Below are positions 62,801 to 64,000 of a stretch of 64,000 bases of DNA, piece after piece. The translations under genes and the position numbers were made by a program. How positions within the stretch are numbered: the stretch's first letter is position 1; every line of letters starts with the position of its first letter. Origin of the DNA: TMED13 sp042090305 (lineage in GTDB: Bacteria; Pseudomonadota; Alphaproteobacteria; Methylaequorales; Methylaequoraceae). Under the pieces are notes generated by a model. It saw only the letters and a program-made list of their open reading frames with translations. It was not told the origin of the DNA and searched no databases. The DNA lies in NCBI GenBank assembly GCA_042090305.1, contig JBELJQ010000005.1:1-64000 (forward strand). Direction: 5' to 3'.

Positions 62801-64000
62801 ATCTACTCTATTGAGGATTTAGCACAGTTAATTTTTGATCTTAAAAACGTAAACCCAATGGCTAGAATAAGTGTAAAGTTAGTCTCCGAGTTTGGGGTTG
62901 GTGTTGTTGCCGCAGGTGTAACCAAATGTAAAGCCGACCATATAACAATTTCTGGTTATGATGGTGGAACTGGTGCATCGCCGCTCACATCTATTAAAAA
63001 TGCTGGGACCCCATGGGAACTCGGTCTTGCTGAAACACATCAAACACTAGTTTTGAACAAGTTGAGGAATAGAATTTCTCTTCAAGTAGATGGAGGGTTA
63101 AAAACTGGGAGAGATGTAATAATCGGAGCTTTACTTGGTGCAGATGAATTTGGATTTTCAACAGCTCCACTGATTTCAATTGGTTGTATAATGATGAGGA
63201 AATGCCATTTGAATACCTGTCCAGTAGGTATTGCCACTCAAAATAAAGAACTTAGGGAAAAATTTAAGGGCACACCAGAGAATGTAATAAACTTTTTCTT
63301 CCTAGTTGCAGAGGATGTTCGACAAATCATGAGTCAGCTAGGAATTGCTAAGTTCAATGACTTAATTGGTAGATCAGATTTATTGTGCAAACAAAAGCTT
63401 ATCGATCACTGGAAAGCAAAGGACATTGACTTGTCAAAGATACTTTGGAAAGCCCCTACAGACTCTCAAGAAGATAATTATAATTCATCAAAACAAGAAC
63501 ATGATATCGACAAGGTAGCCGACCATAACTTAATAAAAAAATCTGTTGATGTCCTAAATGGCAAAGCTTCAAGTATCAAAATAGATGAAGAGATATCAAA
63601 TGTAGATAGAAGTTATGGAGCACTTATTTCTGGAGAAATAGCAAAAAAATTTGGATTTAAAGGTTTAAATGAGGACTCCATTGTAGTTAATCTTAATGGA
63701 ACAGCCGGACAAAGTTTTGGTACGTTTTTAAGTAAGGGACTTACATTAAATTTAACCGGTGAAGCAAATGATTATGTTGGAAAAGGTCTTTCAGGAGGCA
63801 TAATAACGATAAAGCCTTTTAAGAATAAGGAATTTAAAGCTGAAGAAAACATTATTGTTGGAAATACAGTTCTTTATGGTGCAATCTCCGGTCAATGTTA
63901 TTTCTCAGGACTTGCTGGCGAAAGATTTGCTGTTAGAAACTCTGGGGCAATAGCTGTTGTAGAAGGAACAGGCGACCATTCTTGTGAATACATGACTGGA
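59828..64000 (+). CDS. gltB: Glutamate synthase large subunit, 5' part (runs off the window)
   Basis: Converts glutamine and 2-oxoglutarate to two glutamates using NADPH. 1391 codons are visible and the frame is open to the last base; a full GltB has about 1500. A 19-residue propeptide precedes the glutaminase nucleophile Cys20 (D-S-C-G-I-G-F). The FMN region has S-N-T-G-E-G-G-E-E and K-P-G-E-G-G-Q-L-P-G-H-K-V, and the [3Fe-4S] ligands lie in C-I-M-M-R-K-C-H-L-N-T-C-P-V-G. The C-terminal GXGXG beta-helix domain starts near the window end. Bases 59971-60050 are unusually G+C-rich. Confidence 0.96.
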   Translation, partial: MLRKIKKKGLYDPSYEKDSCGIGFVANKYDISSRDIIDNALQILCNLTHRGAVSADPKAGDGVGILTQIPHQFLQRELSKSDIILPRPDDYAVGMFFLPQNPDENKHCLGVIKKYFEKFGLETLHIRNVPVNCDVLGHSIKGNEPSIVQIFVKQKIGTKTINEFESKLFLSRRHMEIELKSFYFYVSSLSPRVVTYKGMIMSNSLKDFYIDLNDELFISSLAIVHQRFSTNTFPSWELAQPFRFLCHNGEINTLRGNINWMNARARISQSQLFSREFKDVNPLIFEGVSDSAAFDNALEYLIIGGYDIEQAMMLMMPEAWEKNKFNSPQVKSLYKYYSNYVEPWDGPAAMCFTDGKKIGGILDRNGLRPSRYLEMDDGMILLSSEMGVLDIDQSKVVKRSRLEPGKIFLIDLVEKRVTGNKDLKKKFSQKYDYESYLKKNQIILEELVNEEITTSIDINKVKELQLAFGYTKEDLSFFIEPIIKSGAEPIGSMGTDTPISLLSSKSKLLYSYFKQCFAQVTNPPIDPIREELVMSLDITLGSKPNLFSTPEQNKNFRLELEHPVIGNQELVSIKNLGKSTGGKLKTGSIDILFKNSSKGTELEEALDRICHEAKLMVSEGKNIIILSDRNISRVNAPIPALLAISTVHHFLIREGLRMKVSLLLETGEARELHHLAVLIGYGAEAVNPYLAIDTIISLVQKSDVKDSVIKFKKAAGKAILKIMSKMGISTVKSYCGAQIFDAIGISEKVISKYFPGTASLIGGIDLKQIQSETLSRYNKIFHMNENKNDLDVGGEYSFRINGEKHAWSPSSITNLQKAVRINSKESFNEFSKEINNHNKSMYSIRSLFDFKKTKSININEVESVENIVKRFVTGAMSFGSISKEAHTTLALAMNRIGGKSNTGEGGEETERFKTLENGDSMRSAIKQVASGRFGVTNEYLVNANDIQIKISQGAKPGEGGQLPGHKVDDKIAAVRHSTPGVGLISPPPHHDIYSIEDLAQLIFDLKNVNPMARISVKLVSEFGVGVVAAGVTKCKADHITISGYDGGTGASPLTSIKNAGTPWELGLAETHQTLVLNKLRNRISLQVDGGLKTGRDVIIGALLGADEFGFSTAPLISIGCIMMRKCHLNTCPVGIATQNKELREKFKGTPENVINFFFLVAEDVRQIMSQLGIAKFNDLIGRSDLLCKQKLIDHWKAKDIDLSKILWKAPTDSQEDNYNSSKQEHDIDKVADHNLIKKSVDVLNGKASSIKIDEEISNVDRSYGALISGEIAKKFGFKGLNEDSIVVNLNGTAGQSFGTFLSKGLTLNLTGEANDYVGKGLSGGIITIKPFKNKEFKAEENIIVGNTVLYGAISGQCYFSGLAGERFAVRNSGAIAVVEGTGDHSCEYMTG

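Overview
The window looks like a stretch of chromosome from an AT-rich, streamlined, probably marine alphaproteobacterium. By eye G+C is about 30%. Genes are very tightly packed: many neighbours overlap by 1-40 bases, often as ATGA stop/start overlaps, and only one stretch longer than 300 bases (24649-25067) lacks a recognisable conserved gene. Alphaproteobacterial markers include the hemC-hemD-mitofilin-like-hemY run beside tsaD and gpsA, a DUF1674/SDHAF4 gene, the rsmB-heparinase-like-purH neighbourhood, fdxA followed by carD, an IalB-type secreted protein and an LAB_N protein. I cannot name the genus. A low-GC lineage such as the AEGEAN-169/HIMB59 type is compatible but unproven.

Layout. 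1-2188: the 3' end of a large secreted adhesin built from eight YDG-type repeats. 2218-3432: a UMF1/Atg22-like transporter. 3434-9084: purH followed by three surface-glycan genes (a CapD/PglF-type dehydratase, a WecA-type initiating transferase and a UDP-sugar dehydrogenase). 9086-16332: heparinase-like protein, rsmB (frameshifted in a homopolymer), DUF1674, acs, YciI, gpsA, tsaD. 16393-20350: hemC, hemD, mitofilin-like, hemY. 20309-24648: AlkA-type glycosylase, LAB_N, GT2, ArnT-like, PAP2, small secreted protein. 24649-25067: a non-conserved gap with a perfect hairpin and a consensus promoter. 25068-31916: a lipid-modification cluster (COG2907 flavoprotein, DUF1365, CFA-type methyltransferase, GPH transporter, DUF3833, NTF2-like, SDR, DUF6134). 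31975-38471: Bax-inhibitor-like, tas, two EamA proteins, IalB-like, argG, folD, YggT. 38489-40259: an unknown replication-protein-like gene plus a cyclic-nucleotide-domain gene. 40256-43869: FAD oxidoreductase, pabB, pabC. 43861-49927: the complete ccmABCDEFGHI cytochrome c maturation operon. 49963-55878: acnA, SUV3-like helicase, fdxA, carD. 55872-59766: M48 lipoprotein, two tandem PagL-like deacylases, tRNA-Arg(CCU), gmhA, lipoprotein. 59828-64000: 5' part of gltB.

Themes. Much of the window concerns the cell envelope: adhesin, glycan precursors, an ArnT/GT2/LAB_N lipid-A-type decoration set, two PagL-type lipid A deacylases and gmhA for LPS heptose. The 25-32 kb cluster resembles the fatty-acid modification set linked in Rhodobacter to singlet-oxygen stress and furan fatty acids. 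Heme synthesis and the ccm operon provide heme and covalently attached cytochromes. The main items for follow-up are the possible small transcript or micro-ORF at 24853-25010, the unknown pair at 38489-40259, the rsmB frameshift, the fatty-acid cluster, and an 80-base G+C-rich patch inside gltB.
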